Positions 53,800-63,116 of a stretch of DNA of 64,000 nt are shown here, in pieces. The notes under the pieces are model-generated. The model was not told where the DNA came from, ran no database searches, and saw only the letters and a list, made by a program, of their open reading frames with translations. Numbering within the stretch: position 1 is the stretch's first letter; every line of letters starts with the position of its first letter. A program made the translations under genes and the position numbers. The DNA is from Pseudorhodoferax sp. Leaf265 (lineage in GTDB: Bacteria; Pseudomonadota; Gammaproteobacteria; Burkholderiales; Burkholderiaceae_C): contig NZ_LMMT01000012.1 in assembly GCF_001422365.1 (NCBI RefSeq), positions 188,712 to 252,711 of the forward strand, given 5' to 3'.

Positions 53800-54693
53800 T
53801 CAGCCCGCCTTGGGCAGCGTGATCCCCGGAAAGATCTTGATCACCGCCGAGTCGTCCTCCCCCGCATGCCCGGCCGTCGACGCCTGCATGAACATCTGGT
53901 GCGCCGTGGCCGCCAGCGGCAGCGGGAATTTGCTGGCGCGCGCGGTGTCCAGCACCAGGCCCAGGTCCTTGACGAAGATGTCCACCGCCGACAGCGGCGT
54001 GTAGTCGCCGGCCAGCACATGGGCCATGCGGTTCTCGAACATCCAGCTGTTGCCCGCGCTGTGCGTGATGACCTCGTACAGCGCAGCCGCGTCCACGCCC
54101 TCGCGCAGGCCCAGGGCCATGGCCTCGGCCGCGGCGGCGATGTGCACGCCGGCCAGCAGCTGGTTGATGATCTTGACCTTGCTGCCGGCGCCGGCCTGGT
54201 CGCCCAGCCGGTAGACCTTGCCGGCCATGGCCTCGAGCACGCCGCCGGCCTTGGCGTAGGCGGCCGGGGTGCCGGCCGTCATCATGGTCATCTGGCCGCC
54301 GGCCGCCTTGGCGGCGCCGCCCGAGATCGGGCCGTCGATGTAGAGCAGGCCCAGCGCGGCCAGCCGCGCCTCGAGCGCGACCGACCAGTTCGGATCGACC
54401 GTGGAGCACATCACGAAGACGCTGCCGGGGGCCATGGCAGCGGCCGCGCCGTTCTCGCCGAACAGCACGGCCTCGGTCTGCTGCGCATTGACGACCACCG
54501 AGACCACCACATCGCTGCCCTGCGCCACCTCGGCCGGGTTGGCGCAGGCGGTGCCGCCATCCGCCGCGAAGGCCGCGGCCACGCCGGGCCGCGCATCGCA
54601 CACGCGCAAGGCGTGGCCGTTGCGCCGCAAGGTGGCGGCAATGCCCGCGCCCATGGCGCCCAGGCCGATCAGTCCCACGGTCTCTTTCGTCAT
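53800..54693 (-). CDS. 3-hydroxyisobutyrate/L-threonate dehydrogenase-like NAD(P) oxidoreductase
   Basis: A 297-residue beta-hydroxyacid dehydrogenase. It has GLIGLGAMG at the N terminus, DGPISGGAAKAAGG for substrate binding, and the catalytic lysine in GSKVKIINQLL. The sequence style is closest to L-threonate dehydrogenase LtnD. Threonate catabolism also uses a class II aldolase-like decarboxylase, and one such gene lies 1 kb away, but no OtnK-type kinase is seen. AGGAG precedes the ATG. The substrate remains open. Confidence 0.85.
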   Translation of the reverse strand: MTKETVGLIGLGAMGAGIAATLRRNGHALRVCDARPGVAAAFAADGGTACANPAEVAQGSDVVVSVVVNAQQTEAVLFGENGAAAAMAPGSVFVMCSTVDPNWSVALEARLAALGLLYIDGPISGGAAKAAGGQMTMMTAGTPAAYAKAGGVLEAMAGKVYRLGDQAGAGSKVKIINQLLAGVHIAAAAEAMALGLREGVDAAALYEVITHSAGNSWMFENRMAHVLAGDYTPLSAVDIFVKDLGLVLDTARASKFPLPLAATAHQMFMQASTAGHAGEDDSAVIKIFPGITLPKAG

Positions 54694-54712
54694 GTCGTCT
54701 CCTCTCGTGTGT

Positions 54713-55150
54713 TCAGGCTTGCATCGGAATCGTGACCGGCCCGTCGTTGACCAGGTGCACCTGCATGTCGGCGGCGAAACGGCCCGTGGCCACGACCGGG
54801 TGCAGCGCCCGCGCGCGCGCGACGAAGTGCTCGTAGAGTCGGCGCCCGTCCTCGGGCGCGGCGGCGCCGGAGAAGCCGGGCCGGTTGCCGCTGCTGGTGT
54901 CGGCCGCCAGCGTGAACTGGCTGACCAGCAGCAGGCCACCGCCCACGTCCTGCACGCTGCGGTTCATCTTGCCGTCCTCGTCCGAGAAGATGCGCAGCTT
55001 CAGCATCTTGGCCAGCAGCTTCTCGGCCTGGGCCTCGGCGTCGCCGCGCTCTGCGCAGACCAGCGCCAGCAGGCCGGGGCCGATGGCTCCGATGGTCTCG
55101 CCATCGACCACCACCTGGGCCTGGCGCACGCGTTGCAGCAGCAGTTTCAT
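54713..55150 (-). CDS. dtd: D-aminoacyl-tRNA deacylase
   Basis: A 145-residue DTD protein. The active-site elements are [17 protein letters not shown] and the C-terminal [11 protein letters not shown] with the Gly-Pro cis-peptide motif. It opens [17 protein letters not shown]. The enzyme frees D-amino acids and glycine from wrongly charged tRNAs in the cytosol. The next leftward gene starts 20 bp further on, so the two may be co-transcribed. Confidence 0.96.
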   Translation of the reverse strand: MKLLLQRVRQAQVVVDGETIGAIGPGLLALVCAERGDAEAQAEKLLAKMLKLRIFSDEDGKMNRSVQDVGGGLLLVSQFTLAADTSSGNRPGFSGAAAPEDGRRLYEHFVARARALHPVVATGRFAADMQVHLVNDGPVTIPMQA

Positions 55151-55253
55151 TCGGGACAATTTTTTCGGAACAACATTGCACAATGCCCGCGGAACCGACC
55201 TTGCGGCCCCGGCGACCGCGGCACTGTACGTCAACCCCACCGAACGAGGATCC

Positions 55254-56039
55254 ATGAACGCCCACGCACCCCGAACCCACGGCCATCTGCACGCGGTACC
55301 GAAGGACGATGCCGCCTGGCAGGCGCGCGTGCACCTGGCCGCCGCCAACCGCCTGGCCGTGCACGACGGCCTGGAAGAAGGCATCGACAACCACTTCACC
55401 ATGGTCGTGCCGGGCACCACCGACCGCTTCATGGTCCTGCCCTTCGGCCTGCACTGGTCCGAGGCCCGGGCCAGCGACCTGATCGTGTTCAACGAGCAGG
55501 GCGAGATCCTGGAAGGCCAGGGCAGCCTGGAACTCAGCGCGCTCAGCATCCATGCGCCGCTGCACCGGATCACGGGCGCCAAGGTGGTGTTGCACACCCA
55601 CCAGACCTGGGCGCTGTCGCTGAACATGCTGCAGGACAACCGCCTGCTGCCCGGCAGCCAGACCGCTGCCTTCCTCGCCAAGAACATCGCCTACGACGAC
55701 GGCTACACGGGGCTGGCGGCCGAGCTCAGCGAAGGCGAGCGCCTGGCCGGCATCATCGGCGACAAGCACGTGCTGTTCATGAAGAACCATGGTGTCGTGA
55801 CCGTGGGCGACACCGTGGCCCAGGCCTACCGCCGGCTGTACCGGCTCGAGCGGGTGTGCAAGGCGCAGCTGCTGGCCATGGCGACGGGCCGGCCGCTGGC
55901 CCTGCTGTCCGACGAGATGGTGGCCAAGGTCGACAGGCCCAACCCGAACGACAGCCACCCGCGCGCCGAGCGCGAGGCGCTGTACTTCGCGGCCATGATG
56001 CGCGTGCTGGACCGGGTGAACCCGGGCTACGCCGACTGA
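55254..56039 (+). CDS. Class II aldolase/adducin-family protein
   Basis: A 261-residue zinc aldolase-fold protein. The metal ligands are in VLHTHQTWA and the His of [10 protein letters not shown], and the catalytic Glu is expected in [20 protein letters not shown] precedes the ATG by a few bases. Family members split sugar phosphates or decarboxylate oxo-acids; the lack of clear phosphate-binding residues favours a hydroxyacid or decarboxylase role. It is divergent from dtd and stands alone. Confidence 0.88.
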   Translation: MNAHAPRTHGHLHAVPKDDAAWQARVHLAAANRLAVHDGLEEGIDNHFTMVVPGTTDRFMVLPFGLHWSEARASDLIVFNEQGEILEGQGSLELSALSIHAPLHRITGAKVVLHTHQTWALSLNMLQDNRLLPGSQTAAFLAKNIAYDDGYTGLAAELSEGERLAGIIGDKHVLFMKNHGVVTVGDTVAQAYRRLYRLERVCKAQLLAMATGRPLALLSDEMVAKVDRPNPNDSHPRAEREALYFAAMMRVLDRVNPGYAD

Positions 56040-56069
56040 CAGGCTCTCGCCCTCCAGGTCTTTCCCGCG

Positions 56070-56246
56070 ACCATGAACTGCCCTCGCGTGGAGCTTGCAC
56101 GCGCAGTTGGCGTACGCCTCGGCGATGGGCGGCGCATGGACATGTTCCGCGACCTCCGCGGTCAGACCGAAGTGGTGGAGCTTGTCGAAGTCCTTGCCTG
56201 CCGTGTTTCCGATGCCCACGACCTGGCGCCGCACAACTGCGGGATC
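56070..56246 (-). pseudogene. Flavin reductase-like remnant
   Basis: In the frame after the ABM gene, VGIGNTAGKDFDKLHHFGLT followed by VHAPPIAEAYANCACKL matches the mid-part of HpaC/DIM6-type flavin reductases. Neither a start nor the C-terminal half remains. It partly overlaps the 3' end of the ABM gene in another frame, so a deletion has joined two unrelated genes here. Confidence 0.5.
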
Positions 56247-56482
56247 TTGCCCACGAAGGCGGTCCCATAGCGGGTGGGCATGTGGATGTCAAAGTCCTGA
56301 ACGGAGCGCCAGTCCTCCTGAACCATCCGACGCCGCGGGGCATCCAGGTCCTGAAGAACGTCGTGACGCCAGACGCCGGCCTCGGCGCGTGTGGGATGGA
56401 CAAGCGCCTGCAGCTCCTCGCCAAGCCGCGTCTCCATTCCCGGTTTGGCGACGAAGCAGGCCATTTTGCTGATGGGCACCAT
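56162..56482 (-). CDS. Antibiotic biosynthesis monooxygenase (ABM)-domain protein with an aberrant 3' end
   Basis: A 106-residue ORF with GGAG eight bases before the ATG. CFVAKPGMETRLGEELQAL, then TRAEAGVWRHDV and AFVGKIPQL follow the dimeric alpha/beta-barrel pattern of YgiN-like quinol monooxygenases, normally about 95-100 residues. The last 20 or so residues (Ser/Thr rich) do not fit and are translated from DNA that resembles a flavin reductase in another frame. The protein may still fold, or the gene may be decaying. Confidence 0.55.
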   Translation of the reverse strand: MVPISKMACFVAKPGMETRLGEELQALVHPTRAEAGVWRHDVLQDLDAPRRRMVQEDWRSVQDFDIHMPTRYGTAFVGKIPQLCGARSWASETRQARTSTSSTTSV

Positions 56483-56548
56483 CAGAACTCCAGCAATAGA
56501 AGTGGGTGATGGAGCCGCCGCGCCCTGCGGGCGCGGCGGTCGCTGCGA

Positions 56549-57295
56549 TTACCAGGGTTGGTCGGTCGGCAGCACGAAGAGCTCGGCCACGTCCACATGC
56601 GCCGGCGCCTGAAGTGCAAAGAGCACCGTGTCCGCGATGTTGTCGCTGCTGAGGAAGGACATCTGCTCACGCAGGCCTTCCATCTGGTCGCGGTAGCCCT
56701 TGTCGGTGATGTGCGTGAACAGCTCGGTGTCGACTGCCCCCGGTTGGATGCTGGTGACCCGGATGTTGTGCTTCTTGCCGACTTCCAGGCGCAGCGCTTC
56801 GGTGAAGGCGGACACCGCATGCTTGGTCGCGCAGTAGGCAGCCAGGCCAGGAAACACCTTGCGACCGGCGATGGACGACGTGTTGACGAAGTGACCAGAG
56901 CCGCGCCTGATGAAGTGAGGCAGCGTGGCGGCGGTGCTGTTCATGAGGCCCTTGACGTTGACATCGAGCATGCGGTGCCATTCGTCCACCTTGAGGGATT
57001 CAACATCCGAGATCGGCATCAGTCCGGCGTTGTTGAAAGCGATGTCGATGCCGCCATAGGCCTGCACCAGCTTCTCGACGCCAGCCTGCACGGACGCGCG
57101 GTCCACGACGTCCATCTCGATGGCGATGGCCTCGCCGCCAGCAGTCTTGATCTCGTCGACGAGCTTGTTCAGCCGCTCCATGCGACGGGCGGCCAGACCG
57201 ACCTTGGCGCCGGCGGCTGCCAGCTTCAGGGCGGTTGCAGCACCGATGCCGCTGGAAGCACCAGTGACCAGGGCGACTTTTTGACTGAGTTCCAT
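56549..57295 (-). CDS. SDR-family NAD(P)-dependent oxidoreductase
   Basis: A 248-residue classical SDR with TGASSGIG, NNAGLM and YCATK. Arg-rich residues after strand 2 (LAARRMERL) suggest NADPH preference. AAGGA lies upstream of the ATG. It resembles the YdfG/serine-dehydrogenase-like group. It lies downstream of a leftward AraC gene with 142 bp between. Confidence 0.9.
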   Translation of the reverse strand: MELSQKVALVTGASSGIGAATALKLAAAGAKVGLAARRMERLNKLVDEIKTAGGEAIAIEMDVVDRASVQAGVEKLVQAYGGIDIAFNNAGLMPISDVESLKVDEWHRMLDVNVKGLMNSTAATLPHFIRRGSGHFVNTSSIAGRKVFPGLAAYCATKHAVSAFTEALRLEVGKKHNIRVTSIQPGAVDTELFTHITDKGYRDQMEGLREQMSFLSSDNIADTVLFALQAPAHVDVAELFVLPTDQPW

Positions 57296-57437
57296 GACAG
57301 TTCCTTTTTCAGCAGGTTGGTTGAAAAGTGCGACAGCTGCGAAGCGGTTGTTCTTCGTTGCTGCCACGGTTGTCATGGTGCCGAGGGGGGCCTGTCTCGT
57401 CGCTCGCGCTCTTGCTGCCGATATCGAGGTTTTGCTC

Positions 57438-58367
57438 TTAGTTGTTGCCCGCGTTGCGGTAGTCGCTCGGTAGCGCGCCGACCTCCCTGCGGAAGACCTG
57501 TGCGAAGTGGCTGGGGCTGGTATACCCGACCTCCAGGCCAACCTCGACGATGGGCATGCCGGTCTCGCGGAGCAGTCGGCGAGCGCGCTCCATGCGGAGC
57601 CTCACCAGGTAGCGCGAGGGAGCGAAGCCGGTGCTTTTCTTGAACGACCGAGAGAAGTGGGCCTCGCTGAGCTGCGCTTCCCGTGCCAGCCTGCTGAGGT
57701 CGAGTTCCTGATGAAGCCGTTCCTGCATGGCATTCAGCACGCGGTGCATCTTGAAGGCGGGCAGCCCTCCATGGGGCGTTGCCGCGACAGGTGTCTCGCT
57801 CGCATACACGCGGACCACATGAACTGCCAAGCTGCTTGCCAGCCCTTGGACCAGCATGGCACTCGGGTGTCTTCTGTTCAGCAGCTCATCGCGCAGGATG
57901 CTGAGCTGATTCGTGATGACCGCGTCGGTACCGCCGGAGACTTCGCGCAGCTGAACCGGTGCGGCGTCGGCTCCGTGAAGGTCGCCCACCGCACGGTGAA
58001 TCAAGGGAAGGCCGAGATACACGTGCATGACGCGGAACGGCTCGTCCGTGAGCGTGCGCCACCGCAGTTCACATGGCCGTGGTGATGTCTGGAGGAAGAA
58101 GTCGCCGGCACGAACTTCGTTCGCCATCCATGCTGCGCCCAGCTCACGCTCTTCGACCCGGGCCGCCCCGGATACCACCCACACGATGAGCGGCTCTGGG
58201 ACCGCAGGAATCAGCAGGCTCTCTTGAACGGGCCGCCGGACATACATCTGCACGAGCAGGTCGCGCCATGGCTTTCCCTTGCTGGTCGCGATGAGGTCGC
58301 CAGGCACGCGTTCATCGAGGGCCTCGGCTGTGCTCAGTTCGGTGGTCAGGTTTTCCGTTGTCATCAT
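57438..58367 (-). CDS. AraC-family transcriptional regulator
   Basis: A 309-residue regulator. The N-terminal cupin-type sensing domain (PLIVWVVSGAARVEER) spans about residues 45-200, and two helix-turn-helix units follow (LSRLAREAQLSEAHFSRSF; VGLEVGYTSPSHFAQVFRR). It diverges from an SDR gene whose leader is conserved with a second SDR 5 kb away, so it may regulate both. Confidence 0.9.
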   Translation of the reverse strand: MMTTENLTTELSTAEALDERVPGDLIATSKGKPWRDLLVQMYVRRPVQESLLIPAVPEPLIVWVVSGAARVEERELGAAWMANEVRAGDFFLQTSPRPCELRWRTLTDEPFRVMHVYLGLPLIHRAVGDLHGADAAPVQLREVSGGTDAVITNQLSILRDELLNRRHPSAMLVQGLASSLAVHVVRVYASETPVAATPHGGLPAFKMHRVLNAMQERLHQELDLSRLAREAQLSEAHFSRSFKKSTGFAPSRYLVRLRMERARRLLRETGMPIVEVGLEVGYTSPSHFAQVFRREVGALPSDYRNAGNN

Positions 58368-58439
58368 GCAAGCGCCTCGGTTGCGTTCATCGTACGTGCA
58401 GGCGATTCGTGTGTGGCGAGAACCAGCGGTGAGGCAGTC

Positions 58440-58552
58440 GCGGTGGTTTGAGCAAGACTCTGCCTGAAATAGGCACGGGAGCCTCGATGCCGATTTCTAA
58501 GATTCCTTGCATGTTCAACGGCGTGGCAACACGCAACAACTGGAGTCTGGAT
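58440..58552 (+). promoter_or_regulatory. Conserved SDR leader, copy 1
   Basis: Shares blocks with the leader of the SDR at the window end: TTTGAGCAAG, TAGGCACGG, GATTTCTA and the 19-mer CATGTTCAACGGCGTGGCA at 58,510. The ATG in this 19-mer is in frame with the SDR (MFNGVATRNNWSLD before MGKV), so it could extend the protein by 14 residues. Non-coding conservation upstream suggests a shared regulator site. Confidence 0.5.
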
Positions 58553-59389
58553 ATGGGCAAGGTTTGGTTCATCACCGGCGCAGGGCGCGGCATCGGCGCT
58601 CAGATTGCAAAGGCGGCACTTGAAGGTGGCGACCGGGTCGTGGTCACGGGGCGCAGTACGGCGCAACTGGCGGAGACCTACGCGGCATATGGAAGCAAGG
58701 TCCTCGCCTTGAAGCTCGACGCGTCCGTCCAAGACGACGCCGCTGCCGCGGTGGCAGTTGCCCATGCATCGTTCGGCAGCATCGATGTGCTCGTGAACAA
58801 CGCAGGGTACGGCCAGCTGGGGCTGTTCGAGGAAGTCGCGCCGCAAGACATCGAACGGCAGTTCCACACGAACGTGTTCGGGCTCATGCACGTGACGCGG
58901 GCCGTTCTGCCCGTGATGCGCAAGCAACGCAGCGGCCACATCATGAATCTTGCCTCCGTCGGCGGCTTCATGGGTTTCGATGGCGCCTCTGTCTACTGCG
59001 CGGCCAAGTTCGCCGTCGAGGGCTTCTCGGAATCCCTGGCGCTCGAAGTGGCGCCCTTCGGCATCAACGTGACCATCGTGGAGCCCGGCTTCTTCCGGAC
59101 CGACTTCCTGGACAAGAGCTCGGTGCGGTACGGTGCCACCAAGATCGCCGATTACGAGCAGGTTGCAGGCGGCTCGCTGACCAACTACGACAGCTACAAC
59201 CACAAGCAACCGGGGGACCCCGTCAAACTCGGCCGAGTGCTCGTCGAAGTGGCAAAGCTGCCGGAGCCGCCGCTCCACTTTGTCGCCGGCTCGGATGCCG
59301 TCGGCTTCGCCAAGTCAGCCTTCGAACGCCGTGGCGCCGACGTCGACGCGTTCTCCCACCTCTCCGTCAAGACGGACGGCGACTTCTAA
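58553..59389 (+). CDS. SDR-family oxidoreductase, paralogue 1
   Basis: A 278-residue SDR beginning GKVWFITGAGRGIGAQIAKA, with NNAGYGQLGLFEE, YCAAK and a long C-terminal extension. The first visible 94 residues of a second copy at the window end are closely similar. A 14-residue in-frame extension is possible (see the leader). It is divergent from an AraC gene. A degenerate IS5-type transposase begins about 35 bp after its stop. Confidence 0.9.
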   Translation: MGKVWFITGAGRGIGAQIAKAALEGGDRVVVTGRSTAQLAETYAAYGSKVLALKLDASVQDDAAAAVAVAHASFGSIDVLVNNAGYGQLGLFEEVAPQDIERQFHTNVFGLMHVTRAVLPVMRKQRSGHIMNLASVGGFMGFDGASVYCAAKFAVEGFSESLALEVAPFGINVTIVEPGFFRTDFLDKSSVRYGATKIADYEQVAGGSLTNYDSYNHKQPGDPVKLGRVLVEVAKLPEPPLHFVAGSDAVGFAKSAFERRGADVDAFSHLSVKTDGDF

Positions 59390-59423
59390 GAGCGGCGAAC
59401 AATACCGTGTCATCGGCCGACCT

Positions 59424-60020
59424 ATGTCCTGCTTTGGGAAGAGCATGGGTCGGAACAAGAACAAGGAAATCGGCGCAGCGTTGTACAGGAAGCTGGAGCC
59501 ATTGCTGCCGGTTGGGACGCCGTCGGCCAAAGGCGGCCGACCGCGCCTGAGCGACGAGCAGGCGCTCAACGCTATCGTCTTTGTTCTGCAGACCGGCATC
59601 CCGTGGGAGGAACTGCTGCAAGAGCTCGGCGGTAGCGGCATGACCTGCTGGCGGCGACTGCGCGATTGGCATGCAGCAGGGGTTGGCAGGCCTGCATCTG
59701 GCGCTGCTTGATGAGCTGCGCAATGCTGACAAGCTGCACTCCAACCGATTCAGCATCGATGGGGCCAGCGTGCCCAGCCCCGGGGCTCGCACACAGGCCC
59801 AAACCCCACGGACCGGGGCAAGCTTGGCAGCAAGCGCCATCTCGTCAGGGATGGCCAAGGCATCCCGATGGTGTTCTGCGTCACCGGGGCCAATCGTCAC
59901 GACTCGGTCGTGTGCGACGAGTTGGTTGATGCCCTGCCTGCCATTGCAGGCAAGCCGCTTTGCTTTCCCTGGCCTGCTGCGTCATCTGTCTGGGGTTGCA
60001 GCGATCGCTTTACTTACACC
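59424..60020 (+). mobile_element. IS5-family transposase, degenerate copy 1 (frameshifts and internal deletion)
   Basis: Fragments of one transposase are spread over three frames. The N-terminal helix-turn-helix part is MGRNKNKEIGAALYRKLEPL with GGRPRLSDEQALNAIVFVL. The next frame has LHLALLDELRNADKL and SIDGASVPSPG. The third has FCVTGANRHDSVV and DALPAIAGK. It then jumps to LLSLACCVICL, the normal C terminus, missing the whole LHADKGYD...RTHAWL catalytic part. At least two frameshifts and one deletion make it inactive. Terminal inverted repeats could not be defined. Confidence 0.75.
59862..59952 (+). repeat. 91-bp direct repeat, copy 1 (IS5 transposase core)
   Basis: Matches 63,026-63,116 with five mismatches in 91 bases by eye. 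It covers the codons for the FCVTGANRHDSV region and ends exactly at the same GCAGGCA in both copies, which marks a shared breakpoint. Confidence 0.85.
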
Positions 60021-60091
60021 CAGACAAACGACCACTTTGTGCTCTTCAGCGTGCTTGCTGTGGAAGCGAGCAGCAAACGCTACTTAGCGGC

Positions 60092-60895
60092 CTAGTGATC
60101 GGCGCGCCGTCTCAAGAAGTCGAGCACCGTTTGGTTGAACTCCTGCGCCTTCTCAAAGTAAGCGGAGTGCGCGGCCTCCTCGACAACGACGACCTCGCTC
60201 CCTGGCAGGCGCTGCCCGAGTTCGCGCATGACCGCCGGCGGAACAATGGGGTCTTCGGCGCCAACGAGAAACATCGTCGGGCAGGCCGACTGGTCGAGCG
60301 CTGCGACGGCGAGCAGGTTCTCGGGCCGGTTCAGGCGCAGCACGGCCTCGCGCCAGACTTCGGGCGCAATGCTGTGCGCGCTCGGGTTGAAGTGGTTGAT
60401 CTGCGCGTAAAGCGCTGCAAGCGCGGGCTGCGCCTTCAAGAACCAGGCGCCCAGCGAGCGCTGCTCGATGCTCACTGCGGAAACTGTCTTGAAGCGCCGC
60501 TCGATGCTGTCGACCAGCGTCGGGTGGTCGATGGCCAGCGACGTGTCGCACGCGACGAACGCGGCGACGCGCTCGGGATGGCGCAGCGCGAGCCGCAGCC
60601 CGATCATCCCGCCGAGCGATTGGCCGACGACCGCCGCGCGCTCGATGCCTTCGCGCGCCAGGACCGCCAAGGCATCGCCGACGAAGAGCTCCAGCGAGAA
60701 CTCCTCCGGCGGGGCCACCGAACGACCGAAGCAGCGGATGTCCATCGTGAGACAGGTGTACTGCGGCGTGAAGGCTGGCAATTGCTGCCACCAGGTGGCA
60801 GCGTTCGATCCGGCACCGTGCAGGAACAGGATCGCCGGGCCGGCGCCGTGGCGCTCGTAGTAGATGTCGCGGTCGTGCGATGTGGCGAAAGGCAT
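60092..60895 (-). CDS. Alpha/beta hydrolase (enol-lactonase-like)
   Basis: A 267-residue hydrolase. The nucleophile is in GQSLGG, the oxyanion region in LHGAGSNAATW, the acid in GAEDPIVPP and the His in EAAHSAYFEKA. It is similar in style to 3-oxoadipate enol-lactonases and carbon-carbon hydrolases. It follows the Bug gene by 18 bp on the same strand, and its stop abuts the IS5 remnant. It is likely to process the compound bound by the Bug protein. Confidence 0.9.
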   Translation of the reverse strand: MPFATSHDRDIYYERHGAGPAILFLHGAGSNAATWWQQLPAFTPQYTCLTMDIRCFGRSVAPPEEFSLELFVGDALAVLAREGIERAAVVGQSLGGMIGLRLALRHPERVAAFVACDTSLAIDHPTLVDSIERRFKTVSAVSIEQRSLGAWFLKAQPALAALYAQINHFNPSAHSIAPEVWREAVLRLNRPENLLAVAALDQSACPTMFLVGAEDPIVPPAVMRELGQRLPGSEVVVVEEAAHSAYFEKAQEFNQTVLDFLRRRADH

Positions 60896-60913
60896 AGTGG
60901 CTAGGCTCGGATT

Positions 60914-61882
60914 TCAGTTGGCCTTGAGTTGCAGGCTGCGCGTCAGTGCACCCCAGCGTTCGGTATCGCTCTTGACGACGCGCGTGAATTCGTCGGGCGT
61001 CATCGTCATTGGCGTGATGCCTTCGGCATCGAGCCTCTTTTGCAGTTCCGGCCTGGTCATCGCTTCACGCACGGCTTCGTTGACCTTGCGCACGACTTCG
61101 GGCCGCGTCTTCTTCGGCGCCGACAGGCCCACCCAGGAGATCACGGTCAGCTGCTTGTAGCCCAGCTCCTCGAAGGTCGGGACCAGAGGCAGCTCGGGGC
61201 TGCGCTTCGGACTGGACACCGCCAGCACCTTGAGCTTGCCGCTCTGGATGTACTGCATCGACCCGCTTGGCGGGATCACGGTGACAGCGACCTGGCCTCC
61301 CAGCACATCCATCAGCGCGGGCGCGCCGCCCTTGTAGGGGATGTGCACGAACGAGGTCTGGGTCGCCTTCTGCAGCAGTTCCATCACGAGATGGCCGGTG
61401 CTGCCTGCGCCCGAGCTCGCGTAGTTGATCGCGCCCGGCTCGCGTCTGGCGCGGGCGATCAAATCGGCGAAGGACTCGATGCCGGACTGGCTGTTGACCA
61501 CCAGCCATTGCGCGCTGCCGCCGATCATGGCGACGTGGGTGAAGTCGTTGACGATGTTGAAGGGCACGTTGTCGTACATGCCTTGCGCGATCGTGTTCAC
61601 CATGCCCGTCATCGTGAGCGTGTAGCCGTCGGGTGCGGCCGTGGCCCCCGCCTGCGTCCCGATGATGTTGCCGGCACCGGGCTTGTTGTCGATCACCACC
61701 GGTTGCTTGAGCAACGACGCCAGCTCCTGCGCGAGCGGTCGCATGGTGCGATCGTAGGCGCCGCCGGGCGGGGTCGGCACGATCACCCGGATCGGCTTGG
61801 ACGGCCAGGCTTCGTCCTGCGCATGGGCCGGAAAGCCGAGCAGGCAACAGACAACCGCGAGCAGCGGCCATGGTTTCTTCAC
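60914..61882 (-). CDS. TctC/Bug-family periplasmic solute-binding protein
   Basis: A 322-residue protein with a signal peptide (LLAVVCCLLGFPAHAQ) and the motifs WPSKPIRVIVPTPPGG and KQPVVIDNKPGAG. GTG is taken as the start, since AGGAGA lies six to eight bases ahead and the hydrophobic signal follows; longer in-frame starts lack this. It is divergent from a LysR gene, a common Burkholderiales arrangement in which the LysR protein controls uptake and hydrolysis genes. Confidence 0.92.
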   Translation of the reverse strand: MKKPWPLLAVVCCLLGFPAHAQDEAWPSKPIRVIVPTPPGGAYDRTMRPLAQELASLLKQPVVIDNKPGAGNIIGTQAGATAAPDGYTLTMTGMVNTIAQGMYDNVPFNIVNDFTHVAMIGGSAQWLVVNSQSGIESFADLIARARREPGAINYASSGAGSTGHLVMELLQKATQTSFVHIPYKGGAPALMDVLGGQVAVTVIPPSGSMQYIQSGKLKVLAVSSPKRSPELPLVPTFEELGYKQLTVISWVGLSAPKKTRPEVVRKVNEAVREAMTRPELQKRLDAEGITPMTMTPDEFTRVVKSDTERWGALTRSLQLKAN

Positions 61883-61997
61883 GTTTTGTCTCCTGTCGCG
61901 TGGCTTGACGCCCGCAGTTGTGGAGCCGCCATCATCCATGGGCAAGCCATCGGTGACCAATTAAAAACGGCGCCTTGCTATTAGACTTGCCGATACC

Positions 61998-62933
61998 TTG
62001 AGCAACAACGCATCCGTCCTCTTCAACCGCCTGCTCGCGCGCGGCAAGTTTCGGCATGTGCAGATCCTCTTGAAAGTGGCAGAGCTGGGCAGCCTCCAGC
62101 GGGCAGCGGACTCGATCGGCATGACGCAGTCGTCGGTGACCCAGGGCCTCGCGTACCTGGAACGGCTGCTGGAGGTACAGCTTTTCGAGCGGCATGCGCG
62201 CGGCGTGCGGCCCACACAGGCGTGCGAAGACCTTCTGCCCGTTGCGCGTCGCATGTTGATCGGCGTCGCCGACGGCGCCGAAGTCGTCGCCGCGCAACGG
62301 CAGCGCATCGGCGGCGCCATCCGCCTTGTCGCCTCGGTCGGCGCGATGAACGGACTTCTGCTCGACGTGCTGCCTCGCTTCGCGCAACGGCATCCGGATG
62401 TCACCGTTCAGCTCTCGGAAGCCGAAGGGGACGATCAGCTGCTGGCCATCGCGCGTGGCGAGGCGGATCTCGTGGCATGCCGACGGCCTCCGGTGATCCC
62501 GGAAGGCTGGCACTTCATGCCGGTGCGCGAAGATCGTCTCGCGGTCTTGGCGCGGGCCGATCACCCGCTCGCGCGCAAGCGTTCCCTGGGCTGGCCGCAA
62601 CTCGTCGACGAGACCTGGTTACTCGCCCCCACGGCTTCGGCCGCCCGTGAGCGATTCGACGAACTGACCGCGAACCTGCCTCGCCCGATCCGCACCTATC
62701 CGGTCGTCACTCGCTCGACGGCCATGTTGTGGTTGCTATTGCAGCAAGAAAATCTGCTGTCGTTCCTGCCGCTCAACTTTGTGCGGCCCCTCCTCGATGC
62801 CGGTTCGCTGCGCGAGTTGAAACTACGGCCGCTCTACATGCTTGAGCCGCTCGGCTTGATGTGTCCGAACGCAGGACCGCTCGGGGCGTGGCGGCAACTT
62901 GTCGACTTCATGAACCCTGAAGCGCCGCATTGA
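61998..62933 (+). CDS. LysR-family transcriptional regulator
   Basis: A 311-residue LTTR with helix-turn-helix SLQRAADSIGMTQSSVTQGL and an effector domain starting near residue 95 (IGGAIRLVASVGAM). The start appears to be TTG with no clear ribosome binding site. It is divergent from the Bug and hydrolase genes and probably regulates them. Confidence 0.9.
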   Translation: MSNNASVLFNRLLARGKFRHVQILLKVAELGSLQRAADSIGMTQSSVTQGLAYLERLLEVQLFERHARGVRPTQACEDLLPVARRMLIGVADGAEVVAAQRQRIGGAIRLVASVGAMNGLLLDVLPRFAQRHPDVTVQLSEAEGDDQLLAIARGEADLVACRRPPVIPEGWHFMPVREDRLAVLARADHPLARKRSLGWPQLVDETWLLAPTASAARERFDELTANLPRPIRTYPVVTRSTAMLWLLLQQENLLSFLPLNFVRPLLDAGSLRELKLRPLYMLEPLGLMCPNAGPLGAWRQLVDFMNPEAPH

Positions 62934-63025
62934 CGAGATCTGCGCTGGGCGCATGGCGCTCACTGTCGATCTGCACATGGCGCGTGGGGCCGGCCTCGGG
63001 TGGTTTGAGCCAAGAGAGTTCAGAG

Positions 63026-63116
63026 ATCCCGTTGATGTTCTGCGTCACGGGGGCCAATCGTCACGACTCGGTCGTGTTCGACGCGTTGGTTGATGCCCTG
63101 CCTGCCATTGCAGGCA
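63026..63116 (+). repeat. 91-bp direct repeat, copy 2 (IS5 transposase core)
   Basis: Near-identical to 59,862-59,952. The two copies are about 3.2 kb apart in the same orientation and enclose the hydrolase/Bug/LysR module. Confidence 0.85.

Noticed and set aside
61883-61997. LysR operator between the Bug gene and the LysR gene at 62 kb
   Set aside because: GGCAAG and CTTGCC are found as an inverted pair but about 40 bp apart, too loose to claim as a site.
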